This document shows, in pieces, positions 28,309 through 36,891 of a stretch of 64,000 nucleotides of DNA. The notes beneath the pieces are model-generated. The model saw only the letters and a list, made by a program, of their open reading frames with translations. It was not told where the DNA came from and ran no database searches. The translations under genes and the position numbers were made by a program. Where the stretch lies: the NCBI GenBank assembly GCA_002070115.1, contig MWCO01000006.1, positions 1 to 64,000 of the forward strand, read 5' to 3'. Within the stretch, counting starts at the first letter, position 1. Each line of letters starts with the position of its first letter. The stretch is from Deltaproteobacteria bacterium ADurb.Bin207 (GTDB taxonomy: Bacteria; Myxococcota_A; Polyangia; Polyangiales; Polyangiaceae).

Positions 28309-29346
28309 ATGGCTTCCTGTAACATAAGCATCCGCTTCGACCGAAACCCACCCGTGTATTCGCCAGGAGACACGATCTCGGGAACGATTGACGTCGTCGC
28401 AAACGCATCCTGCCACTGCGATGCCTTGGTCCCCCACTTGTGTTGGAAAACAGGCGGAAAAGGGGATACCGATTCAGAAAAATACGTTCATGAATCCCTG
28501 GGGACGTTCGATTGGAACCCCGGTGAATCCTATCAATATCCTTTTTCGTTCGTTGCGCCTGCAGGACCCGTCAGCTATCAGGGATCGATCGTCCACGTGA
28601 ATTGGTTCGTGGAGGCTCGCGCCGATGTGCCCTGGGCCATCGATCCACGCGCGAGCGAACCCCTCATGCTGCTGCCTCTGGCGGCCGAACGCAAGGCATC
28701 GGCAGCCTATCGCGAACAACCCCATCTATCCGCAAAGCATCATAAACTCGGCAATGGTCCCAGATCCCAGTCGAAATGGGAAAACCGTGTCCTGACGCTC
28801 ATCCTCGGATCGATCTTCTTGGTATTGGCAATAGCGCAACAAACCATCCACGGATCCTCCGTCCCTTTCCTGATCCCGATGGTCTTCGTCGCCGGTGTCA
28901 TGCTCAAATTCGCCTGGAACGACTTGAGAAATCTGGTGGCAAGACGGATGGTGGGAGCGCTATCTGTCACGATCGATCCTCCCACCGCGACTCGGGGAGA
29001 GACGTTGCGAATACAAGCCGCGTTCACTCCAAACTCGAACGGAAGGCTTCGCTATGCCAAAGCCACCTTGTACGGTGAGGAAATCGCCTGGCGCGGGAGC
29101 GGAAAAAGCCGTACTCGCTATCACCAGGATCTCGACAAGATCGATGCGGAGCTGTGTGGATCATTGGCATTTTTTCAAAACCAACCCCTGGAACTGTCCT
29201 GCGACTTGCAAGTGCCGGAGCACGCGGCCCCTTCGTTCCGATCGGTCAACAATCGTGTGCAGTGGAGTGTCTTGCTTCATCTGGACATCAAGGGTTGGCC
29301 CGACATGAAGGAAACCATCCCCATCGACTTGCACCCAAGCTCGTAA
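28309..29346 (+). CDS. Arrestin-like membrane protein, copy 3 (intact)
   Basis: A 345-residue paralogue of copy 2 with the same plan: arrestin-like sandwich, basic linker, two membrane helices, second sandwich. The N-terminal domain, linker and C-terminal domain share long identical runs with copy 2 (for example VHVNWFVEARADVPWAIDPR and FTPNSNG), whereas the membrane hairpin (LGSIFLVLAIAQQ ... FLIPMVFVAGVMLKFAW) is clearly different. The start at ATG 28309 matches copy 2; an in-frame ATG at 28156 lies in the leader and is rejected. The conserved Trp after the second helix is TGG. Confidence 0.8.
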   Translation: MASCNISIRFDRNPPVYSPGDTISGTIDVVANASCHCDALVPHLCWKTGGKGDTDSEKYVHESLGTFDWNPGESYQYPFSFVAPAGPVSYQGSIVHVNWFVEARADVPWAIDPRASEPLMLLPLAAERKASAAYREQPHLSAKHHKLGNGPRSQSKWENRVLTLILGSIFLVLAIAQQTIHGSSVPFLIPMVFVAGVMLKFAWNDLRNLVARRMVGALSVTIDPPTATRGETLRIQAAFTPNSNGRLRYAKATLYGEEIAWRGSGKSRTRYHQDLDKIDAELCGSLAFFQNQPLELSCDLQVPEHAAPSFRSVNNRVQWSVLLHLDIKGWPDMKETIPIDLHPSS

Positions 29347-29561
29347 GCTATTGATAATCAATATTTAAATACTGGTACCACGCTATCATGAACAAGGGAT
29401 AGACTCGTATCCAATCGTCCTCATCAAAGGTGCAATCGGCACTGGATGGGAGCGCAACATGGCATCTTTGCCGTGAAAATGCCTGCCTCTACGTGGTAGA
29501 AGCAAAGGCACCGTGGTGGAGTAACCCTGTCGGGGCCGTGTTATCACCGCTTGGTCTCCCC

Positions 29562-29620
29562 CTTGAAAGAAACCATCCCCCTCACCTCGCCCAAAAGACT
29601 CGTAACCTATCGATTATACG
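29562..29620 (+). pseudogene. 3' remnant of a fourth arrestin-like copy
   Basis: In one frame this reads LKETIPLTSPKRL, then GTAACCTATCGATTATA. It aligns with the last codons and trailing sequence of all three copies (LKETIPI, stop, then GTAAC-TATTGAT-ATA). Upstream, TACGTGGTAGAAGCAAAG around 29490 resembles the GTGGTAGATTGGAA block of the leader repeats. So leader and 3' end appear brought together by deletion of the gene body. The remaining gap sequence (29347-29632) shows nothing else. Confidence 0.6.
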
Positions 29621-29632
29621 CGCTTTTATGAG

Positions 29633-31285
29633 TCAAGGATGCGTATAAACCAACGTTCCCCCACGAAGCTGCAACCGACCGTGCCACCCTTCTGGCACCT
29701 CCGGATCCGTCCAGCCGAACAACCATGCCGCATCATAAGGCGATAAATTGATGCACCCATGCGATCGCGGCGTCCCAAAACCGTCGTGCCAATACGCCCC
29801 GTGAAGCGCATATCCCTCATGGAAAAACTGCACGAAAGGCACATCCTGAAGGTCATACACATCCCCAGGCTCATCGTTGCTCATGGTCGCCGATACGTGT
29901 TTGGTGTGAATCAAAAACGCGCCAAGCACGGTCGAATGCGTTTCTTTCGGATCGCCAAGACCATCGGCTCCCGTGGAAACCATCGTCGCAAACACCGGAC
30001 GTGTTCCCTCATACGCCACGAGCGTCTGACGAAGAATGGATACATCGATCCATTTTCGGCCAGCTTTGGCCCATGAGGGGACTTCCTGGAGGGCCGGAAC
30101 GATCACCATACGGGGCCCTTCCCGCAAAAACGTTCCCTCTTTCGTCTCGAGATACACGTTTTCCCCCGCGCGAACACGCCGCCCCGTCAGAGAAAAGCCT
30201 TCCCGAAAACGAACCTCCCCCGCGTCTTGCACCGCCCGCGTCTCGAGATCGATCCGATACTGCCGAACGCCGTGCGCATGCACGAAGGCGAGGGGCAAGC
30301 CTTGATCCTCGACGAGATGGGTTCCCACCATCGTCGAGCGGACAACAGCTTTGGTGCGGTCGAGGGGAATCAGATCGAGGTCCGTCGTGACGCCAAACAC
30401 CCGGTCTGTCCAGGAAAAGACTTGTAACAAACCAAAGCCGGTGCGCGGCACGGGACGTCCGGTGTGCAGGATGCCTTGCGGACGCGGTTTGGCGTGAGGA
30501 GAGGGCAAGGATCGTTGATAAAGCAGGGAACCGGGAACATCTCCGAGCAAGCTTTCCCATGCGGAAAGGTCCTTGCCTCGTTGGCGGTGTTTGGCGAGAT
30601 CCGGTTCTACCTCTTGTTGTTCGGCTTCCGTGGGCAAACGAACGTAGCGTGGGGGAGGTGGATAATCCGCCATGACCACGGGATAGGGCATTGCCAATCC
30701 GCGGTTCGGAGGGTGTCCCGCGGCCTCGGCCATCGGGTGGTGCTTCTCTAATGTGGCGGATTTTCCAACACATACGAAGCCTTGGGGCTCGATTGGATAC
30801 CACCCTTGTTGGCAATGCTTGAAGCCAGCGGGATGCTCGTGACGACGAACGGACATGCCCGCACGGAGGTATCCGATGCGGCGCGATCCCCACTTGGGCT
30901 CCGCAAAAATCCAGGTTTCCTTTCGCAGGGCCACGAGTTCGAAGGCTTGCTGTGGGGGGGGAATCGGTTCTTCGGCCAATTCGCGTTCGTTTTCGGTCTC
31001 GTCGATGGGTTCGACTTCGATTTCACCCGTGGCCGCCTCGAGATCCGAAGGGGAAGGTTCTTCGACGGATGGTTCTTGGCCTTCGGACAGAGGCTCCGCC
31101 GACAACGGCGTGTCGAATACGACAAGGGGCTCCTCTATCGTGGCTGGTGCTTCTGCAACCGCGATGGGTTCCGCGGGCCCTGCCGCAGCCGTATCTTGTT
31201 GCCAACCAGCGGGGGGACAACTCAGGCCAATAGCGGCAAAAACCGACGCTGTCATCGTGAGTAAGCGACCGGGAACACGAGGCAT
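29633..31285 (-). CDS. L,D-transpeptidase (YkuD) exported protein
   Basis: A 550-residue exported peptidoglycan enzyme. N-terminal signal with a possible lipobox GLSC near residue 23, then a long Glu/Pro/Ala-rich linker (to about 110), an SH3-like segment (ALRKETWIFAEPKWGSRRIG), a middle domain, and a C-terminal YkuD catalytic domain with HGAYWHDGFG and the nucleophile motif RSHGCINLSPYDA. It would form L,D cross-links or attach proteins to peptidoglycan. The domain preceding the catalytic part (residues about 240-420) is not named here. Same strand as the hypothetical gene at 31383. Confidence 0.93.
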   Translation of the reverse strand: MPRVPGRLLTMTASVFAAIGLSCPPAGWQQDTAAAGPAEPIAVAEAPATIEEPLVVFDTPLSAEPLSEGQEPSVEEPSPSDLEAATGEIEVEPIDETENERELAEEPIPPPQQAFELVALRKETWIFAEPKWGSRRIGYLRAGMSVRRHEHPAGFKHCQQGWYPIEPQGFVCVGKSATLEKHHPMAEAAGHPPNRGLAMPYPVVMADYPPPPRYVRLPTEAEQQEVEPDLAKHRQRGKDLSAWESLLGDVPGSLLYQRSLPSPHAKPRPQGILHTGRPVPRTGFGLLQVFSWTDRVFGVTTDLDLIPLDRTKAVVRSTMVGTHLVEDQGLPLAFVHAHGVRQYRIDLETRAVQDAGEVRFREGFSLTGRRVRAGENVYLETKEGTFLREGPRMVIVPALQEVPSWAKAGRKWIDVSILRQTLVAYEGTRPVFATMVSTGADGLGDPKETHSTVLGAFLIHTKHVSATMSNDEPGDVYDLQDVPFVQFFHEGYALHGAYWHDGFGTPRSHGCINLSPYDAAWLFGWTDPEVPEGWHGRLQLRGGTLVYTHP

Positions 31286-31382
31286 GATACTCGTTCGGCG
31301 CTACCTGATTCACGGTCCAAGGGCCAAGTCTTGGAGCAATTCGGCGCTGTTCGCCTCTACGGCAACGACGATCGGATTGGAT

Positions 31383-32015
31383 TCACTCCACGAAATCTTC
31401 CTCCGCCAACAAAAAATCCAGTTTCGCCGTACGCGGATAGTCGCGCAGGCTGGCTTCCACACGCGCCGCGCCCGCAAGACTCATGATCGTCTGCTCCATT
31501 TCGCGATCCAATGGACTTGCCGGCGAATAACCGTCGGAGGGCGAACCCACGACAAATAGCGATGGCGGGTGTGCCACGAGGACCAGACGCACACGTGTGC
31601 CTTCCGCTCGTACCCAACTCACCACCACATCGAGCAATTCCAACGCCGCTTGCACGTTCGTTCGTACCCAAACGGCCATCGGCATTTTTCCCATGAACAC
31701 CTCGGGATGCGTGCAGCGTACGAGCCATAGCAGCGAACGCCCATCGACCACTTGCACCCGACCGTCGCTTCCTGCCTCGAGGGCTTGCAACGCACGCAGC
31801 AATTCGATCACCAGATCGATCCGATCACGAACTTCCTCTCGTACCAATTCTGCCTCGTGACCGGCCGTCACAAGGTCATCGAGAGCCACACGAATCCCGG
31901 ACACCAACACCTGAAGTCCGTGAAGATAATTGCCGTTTCCATCGCCGTTGCCCATCCCACCTTCATGCAACCACAACACGGCATCCAATGCCAGCCGCCG
32001 ATGAATTGGCAGCAA
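31383..32015 (-). CDS. Unassigned protein, possibly degenerate histidine-kinase-like
   Basis: About 210 residues from a TTG start (ATG 31955 is a shorter alternative). The first half is a helical pair (LQVLVSGIRVALDDLVTAGH, RDRIDLVIELLRALQAL) and the second an alpha/beta region (VQAALELLDVVVSWV, RVRLVLVAHPPSLFVVG). This order, two helices followed by an N-box-like helix and beta strands, recalls DHp plus degenerate ATPase proteins such as ChpT, but no ATP-binding G boxes are seen. The assignment is weak. It diverges from the 32087 gene with a 71-bp gap. Confidence 0.6.
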   Translation of the reverse strand: MLPIHRRLALDAVLWLHEGGMGNGDGNGNYLHGLQVLVSGIRVALDDLVTAGHEAELVREEVRDRIDLVIELLRALQALEAGSDGRVQVVDGRSLLWLVRCTHPEVFMGKMPMAVWVRTNVQAALELLDVVVSWVRAEGTRVRLVLVAHPPSLFVVGSPSDGYSPASPLDREMEQTIMSLAGAARVEASLRDYPRTAKLDFLLAEEDFVE

Positions 32016-32086
32016 GGCAACGGGTTCGGAGGCTTAGGCAATTCCCGCGGTATCCACCGGCAAAAAGCTGTATTACACTACCGGCC

Positions 32087-33532
32087 ATGCTCGATCGTGT
32101 CGCGATGCATCAAAGCCGCCTGCGACTCCCCGGACTCGGTACCGATGGCAAGGGCGTTGCCTTGGGATCCCGTGGACTCGTTTTGCTCGCTTCCCTCGAG
32201 CGGCTTGTCGCCTTCCTATCGCTTTACACCTCTTGCCAATCCCTCGCGGACGTGCTGGCCACGTTGCGCATCGAGGTCGTGAAATCGAAAATGGGCACGC
32301 GAGAGGTTGTGCTTTCGTTTGCGGCAGAGGGCAGCGAAAGGATGGATCGCATCGCCGAAATGGCTCGGGTCGCCCTCGGCTATACCTTCACCGGGTCGAG
32401 CCGTCATTTTGTGCAATACCGCGATATTCAAGCACCTTTTGGCTATGACGTTCCCGAAGTCATGGCTGCCGACGGCGATTATGTCTTGTATCACAACTCG
32501 TTTTCGCAAGTGTATCATCGAGAACGGGACCTTGACTTGCGGGGATTGTTGTTACGCTTGCACCTCGTGCAAGACCCAGCGTTCGGACGCGACCCGGGGC
32601 CGTGCTTGCTGGTGGCCGAAGAAGGGATGGGTCCCGCCATCGTACAATACCTCATCCGTTCTCGTGTCGAAGCTCGCGTGGGAATTGCCCAGTGGCCACC
32701 CTTGTCGGCTTTGGATGACGCACCGGTTCAGCGCTACCTATTCGAGGTGCCAGCCCTTCCCCCACGGATGTTGCCGCTGTTTCAACAGACTCCCGGTGTA
32801 ACGGCGTTGCGCGTCGTTTCGCCCGGCATCGCCATTCAACTCGGGTATCGCCATCCCATCACCTTGCAATCCTGCCCTGTATTTCCCCCTCAAGGCTTGG
32901 TGTTATTTTTCGGCGACCAACACGAGCCCTTGGTGCTCGACACCATGCCCACCCTCGGCTCCGTCTCTGCTTTCGCGCGAGTGGAGTTCCATGGGGGAAC
33001 CGGAATGCAAGCGCTCTCCGGACAACAACTCAATGTGCCCACCACCAAGGTCCCCATTCGACTGCTCCCCAGCATCGAACCCTGGAGCCAGGTTCAAGCA
33101 ACGTTCATCCCCACGGCCGACTATCCTACCTTTCGGCATATGCTCTATAGGCTCGATACACTCACTCTAAAAACAGCATCGATCGCTTTTACACCGCACG
33201 GCGCTTTTCTACTCAACCCAAAGGGGATCGACACCACACCCATCGGTTATTTCCTTCGTGAATTGCGTCCACGGGTTTTCCTCGCGGCAGGCTATGACAT
33301 CGTGCCCGCCATCGATTCCGACGTGCTCTTTCAAGCCCTCGGCGCCCCTTCGAACCACCACGTGTTTTTGCTTCCCCAGGTCCCGGCCATCGGTGTGCCC
33401 AACCAGGCCTTCGTGCCGCTGCCAAAAGCCATGATCGAAGGGCAGTCTTGGGCTCCCGTGAATACCCTTCCCATCGAACCGGCCCTGACTATGCCGATTC
33501 CCCAAGTCGTATTCGATAATCCCCCACGCTAG
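32087..33532 (+). CDS. Unassigned 481-residue protein
   Basis: No recognised enzyme motif. No signal peptide or TM segment, so cytoplasmic. The segment near residues 370-460 (TPIGYFLRELRPRVFLAAGY, then SDVLFQALG, VPNQAFVPLPKAM) resembles, from memory, small domains described in MoxR/FtsH-vWA 'ternary' systems (bpX/fvmX type), but this is not tested and no MoxR, FtsH or vWA gene is adjacent. ATG 32087 is chosen because the frame upstream overlaps the divergent gene. The following gene starts 9 bp after the stop. Confidence 0.75.
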   Translation: MLDRVAMHQSRLRLPGLGTDGKGVALGSRGLVLLASLERLVAFLSLYTSCQSLADVLATLRIEVVKSKMGTREVVLSFAAEGSERMDRIAEMARVALGYTFTGSSRHFVQYRDIQAPFGYDVPEVMAADGDYVLYHNSFSQVYHRERDLDLRGLLLRLHLVQDPAFGRDPGPCLLVAEEGMGPAIVQYLIRSRVEARVGIAQWPPLSALDDAPVQRYLFEVPALPPRMLPLFQQTPGVTALRVVSPGIAIQLGYRHPITLQSCPVFPPQGLVLFFGDQHEPLVLDTMPTLGSVSAFARVEFHGGTGMQALSGQQLNVPTTKVPIRLLPSIEPWSQVQATFIPTADYPTFRHMLYRLDTLTLKTASIAFTPHGAFLLNPKGIDTTPIGYFLRELRPRVFLAAGYDIVPAIDSDVLFQALGAPSNHHVFLLPQVPAIGVPNQAFVPLPKAMIEGQSWAPVNTLPIEPALTMPIPQVVFDNPPR

Positions 33533-33541
33533 GCGCCAATC

Positions 33542-34417
33542 ATGGGTACGAATATCACTCCTCATGCGTGGCTCGAACGGATCGCCAAACCCCTGATCCT
33601 GGGCGGACCCCTCTATCCTTTCGACCCAATCGGACCCTCCCATGCACCATCCCTCGCTCAGCAAATTGCCTCCGTCGCTTCCCCCACGGATATATCGTCG
33701 ATGACCGTAGCGCGCGTTAGACACGCACGACACCTTTATCCCGTCGACACCTTACCCGATATCTCCGTGGAAGAATGGCTGATGACCATCGCCATCCACG
33801 ATGTTCTTCGTGCTACGGACCCGCACCTACAATCGGTGTTTTCCCCCGGACGCGCGGTAAATATTCTCGATGGTGCGCTGGCGATCCTTGCCCAAGTGCC
33901 AGCCCCAAAACACACCCTCGAAGCCCTTGCCCGACATGCCACCTTCGCAAGCGTGTTCGCGATGCAACGCCAGGATATCGCCGTATCCTGGTGGTGCGGC
34001 TCACGCCTGTATGCAGGCCGAAAACCACCGGATCGCCTGCTCGCCTGGCCGGAAGTCCGTCGGGTTCGAAGCGAAATCTTGCAGCAGAACCTGCAATCGA
34101 TGATGACCGGAAGCGAAACATTGAAAGCCCACCATGCCGATGCCTGGCAAGCCCTGCTCGTACGCACTCCCCTCACGGACTTGATGAACGTAACCCGGCC
34201 CTTGCCCCCGTTTCGATGGACTCCCACCACTGTCGCCATGCTCTCCGGACCCGGAAGGGATATTGCCATGCGTGCGCTTCGCTGGCAAAGCGATCCCCAA
34301 ACCTATAGTACATGCTATGCCTCGTTCGTCCGTTTGGGTGATTCCGCGCCTGCCATCGTCAAAACGGCACTCGAAGAACTTTTCGCCTGGAACAATCCCG
34401 CTAATCAGCGCACTTGA
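33542..34417 (+). CDS. Unassigned 291-residue protein
   Basis: Mostly helical, soluble, with no recognised motif. Blocks include SVEEWLMTIAIHDVLRATDP and QDIAVSWWCGSRLYAGRKPP. It lies 9 bp after the 481-residue gene on the same strand, so the two are probably translated from one mRNA and may work together. The 233 bp downstream (34418-34650) hold no gene, only an AT-rich stretch near 34580-34610. Confidence 0.75.
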   Translation: MGTNITPHAWLERIAKPLILGGPLYPFDPIGPSHAPSLAQQIASVASPTDISSMTVARVRHARHLYPVDTLPDISVEEWLMTIAIHDVLRATDPHLQSVFSPGRAVNILDGALAILAQVPAPKHTLEALARHATFASVFAMQRQDIAVSWWCGSRLYAGRKPPDRLLAWPEVRRVRSEILQQNLQSMMTGSETLKAHHADAWQALLVRTPLTDLMNVTRPLPPFRWTPTTVAMLSGPGRDIAMRALRWQSDPQTYSTCYASFVRLGDSAPAIVKTALEELFAWNNPANQRT

Positions 34418-34650
34418 TCCGGTCGATTACAGTAAAATCCAGCAATAGGGTACCGCGCTCAGCATCCCCACCAAGATAACCTGAGCTTGTGCCTCGCCAG
34501 ACAACCACAAGTCGTCATGGCCACCCTCAACAAAAACAACTCGTGCATCGAGGGTCCATCGACCCTCTGATATTGTGTAACTATTGAATATTTATAATTT
34601 TTTTAGAGTTGGAGTTCACTCAGAGCTGACCCCTTTGGATGCGAGAAGCG

Positions 34651-36741
34651 CTACTTCGAATCGACTTCCAAAGGCTCAGAAGGCTCGGCAGAAACAGAGG
34701 TATCGCTGTCTTGCGTGTCTTGGGGAGGCACCAAAGGCATATCTTCCGAGACGGATTCCGATGGTTCAGGCGTCGAAAGCTCCGGATCCTTAGCTTGCGG
34801 CGCTGGCTTGGGTTGTGCGGCTACCTTGGATGCGGGGACATAAACCACAAGCTTTTCCCCTTCTTGGAGCGGCGTGCTTCGGGAGCGCTGGTTGATTCGC
34901 TCCAACATGCCCAGACTCAACCCCGTACGGGCAGCGATCGAGCGCCATGTCTCCCCCGATTGGACCACCGTAACCATGCGAACACGGCCTTTTTGCGCCT
35001 CATGATAATCGAAAAAAGCATCGCTCCCCACCACGAACACCTGGACGTCGTCGTCGGATAGCAACCGGACTCGAGACAGCGTTTGCGTTGCCGGAAGCAG
35101 AGTCAGAAGCAGCATCCCAGGATGCAGTCGCGCCCTGACATCCAAGCCGTTCCAACGAATGAGATCGTCGACTCTCACAGATAACGCATTGGCGACACCC
35201 TGAAGGGTATCTCCGGCCACAGCTTGATAAAACCTGCGTTGGTATCCCGCGGGGGGTTGTAGATCCACGGGAACGGCCACGGCGATTTTTTCCGTGGTGG
35301 GACTGGCCCTTCGGCGGGGAGGAACCATCAACAAAAGGCCGGGACGGATGGGTTCATCACTGGTCAGGGCGTTGTGCCGACTGAGTTCCTGCGTGGTCGT
35401 TCCGTGGGCGGCGGCAATATCCGCGAGGCTTTCCCCGTGACGGACGGTATAGGGCACGAGTTCGGGTTCGGCCACGCGGGTTTGGACCAGGTTGGCTTCG
35501 ACCTTCGCTCCGTGGCCTTTGGGAACACGCACGGTCCATACGCCAGCCGCGGCACGCGTGGGCGCTCGGGGAGGAATCCTCGAAGCGAGCAATTGCGGAT
35601 TGAGCTGTCCAATATCGGAAACGTCGACTTCCGCGGCCTTGGCTACCGATTCGAGGGAGACGCCGGGAACGACATCCACTTCATCGAATTCGGCTGGAGG
35701 ATCGCGGGTAAGGTTGGCGAGACCGAAGACCTCGGGGTTTTTGCCCACGACCGCAAGAGCCAGGATTTTGGGAACATAAAGGGCAGTCTCCCAGGGGACG
35801 CCCGCCTCGAAACGAGATAACTCCCAGAAATCATTGGTATTATACTTGCGCAGGGCGGCCAGCATTCCGCCATAACCCATGTTGTAGGAGCCGAGAGCAA
35901 GTTCCCACGTGCCGAAACGTCGATATAGGTCCTGCAAATACATCGCGGCCGCATGGGTCGAGCGTACGGGATCCAGCCGTTCGTCTACCCAGCGGTCAAT
36001 GACAAGTCCGTAAAGCCTTCCTGATTCTGGCATGAATTGCCAGAGGCCGGCGGCGCCGACGGGGGAGTAGATCGTGGGGTTGAGTCCGCTTTCCACGACC
36101 GCGACCCACATGAGATCTTCAGGCAATCCGTGGTGTCGGAGCACCGAACGGAGCATGGGCTCGAATCGTCCGCTTTTTCGATAAAAGATGGCTGCGACAG
36201 CTCTTCCCCGAGAATCATTCTTATAAAAATCAAGGTATTGCACGACCCGGGAGGTGAACTTCACAGGCACATCGGGCATACGCAGGGAGGATAAGTAATC
36301 GGGCTGGGGGCTGGTGTTTTGGGCTCGTGGAGCGACGGAAGACGGGGGCAATCCTGTAGAAAACACCAGCGTATTGCTGGCATCGGGGAGCAATTCGGGG
36401 GGACAGCCGTCGGAGGGAACGAGCAGGTCATCGGTGCCAAAAAGCTCCCTTTCGGCTTGCCGGAGGGCTTGGAGTTCCGGAGGTTCGGGGGATGGCGGGG
36501 GTTCGGCTCCGGGACCAGCGGTAGCTCGACGCACGGCGGGAGCTGGAGGTTGTTGGGGTTTATTGGAGCGGTTTTTTTTGGGGGCCGCGGATCGGGCTGG
36601 GGCTTTGGGCTGTTTTTTCGCCCACGCCGCATCCCCCGGATCCAGCGGCCCCATCGGTTGGGCAGCTTCCCGCGCGCCCGCCGCCGAAGGACAAAGCGCC
36701 AGCAGGAGAAAAACAATGCTGGTGGATCGAGTGAGTCCCAT
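34651..36741 (-). CDS. MltD-like lytic transglycosylase with LysM repeats
   Basis: A 696-residue exported murein hydrolase. Signal peptide MGLTRSTSIVFLLLALCPSAAGA, a Pro/Ala/Lys-rich linker, then a GH23 transglycosylase domain (about 190-330) with the catalytic Glu217 in VVESGLNPTIYSPVGAAG and the WQFMPESGRLYGL and GSYNMGYGG motifs. Three clear LysM repeats follow (VRHGESLADIAAAHGTTTQE, VAGDTLQGVANALSVRVDDL, VQSGETWRSIAARTGLSLGM) plus a weaker LysM-like segment near 360 (VVPGVSLESVAKAAEVDVSD). The tail is rich in Ser/Glu/Pro. It cleaves glycan strands, with LysM holding the substrate. Divergent from valS. Confidence 0.93.
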   Translation of the reverse strand: MGLTRSTSIVFLLLALCPSAAGAREAAQPMGPLDPGDAAWAKKQPKAPARSAAPKKNRSNKPQQPPAPAVRRATAGPGAEPPPSPEPPELQALRQAERELFGTDDLLVPSDGCPPELLPDASNTLVFSTGLPPSSVAPRAQNTSPQPDYLSSLRMPDVPVKFTSRVVQYLDFYKNDSRGRAVAAIFYRKSGRFEPMLRSVLRHHGLPEDLMWVAVVESGLNPTIYSPVGAAGLWQFMPESGRLYGLVIDRWVDERLDPVRSTHAAAMYLQDLYRRFGTWELALGSYNMGYGGMLAALRKYNTNDFWELSRFEAGVPWETALYVPKILALAVVGKNPEVFGLANLTRDPPAEFDEVDVVPGVSLESVAKAAEVDVSDIGQLNPQLLASRIPPRAPTRAAAGVWTVRVPKGHGAKVEANLVQTRVAEPELVPYTVRHGESLADIAAAHGTTTQELSRHNALTSDEPIRPGLLLMVPPRRRASPTTEKIAVAVPVDLQPPAGYQRRFYQAVAGDTLQGVANALSVRVDDLIRWNGLDVRARLHPGMLLLTLLPATQTLSRVRLLSDDDVQVFVVGSDAFFDYHEAQKGRVRMVTVVQSGETWRSIAARTGLSLGMLERINQRSRSTPLQEGEKLVVYVPASKVAAQPKPAPQAKDPELSTPEPSESVSEDMPLVPPQDTQDSDTSVSAEPSEPLEVDSK

Positions 36742-36891
36742 GAATCAAGAAACGGTCATGTCACGTACCCACGATTCCGTCAAATTGCTCGTGATCAGGG
36801 TCAACAACCCCTCGACGCCCCTCTTTACGTGGTTGCCAGTTTGATCTACGGGGCTCCTGCCCCACCCCGGGCCGACGGAAGGTTCAGTCCC

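Noticed and set aside
29430-29648. Short plus-strand frame after arrestin-like copy 3
   Set aside because: The family-like residues (LKETIP) lie in a different phase from this frame, so it is better read as a remnant of a lost copy.
30009-30893. Minus-strand frame overlapping the L,D-transpeptidase in another phase
   Set aside because: Ser/Arg/Pro-rich, consistent with an out-of-frame reading of the real gene.
36319-36891. 191 extra in-frame codons upstream of valS
   Set aside because: They lie opposite mltD and are Gly/Arg-rich, unlike ValRS N termini; the ATG at 36892 fits the family.
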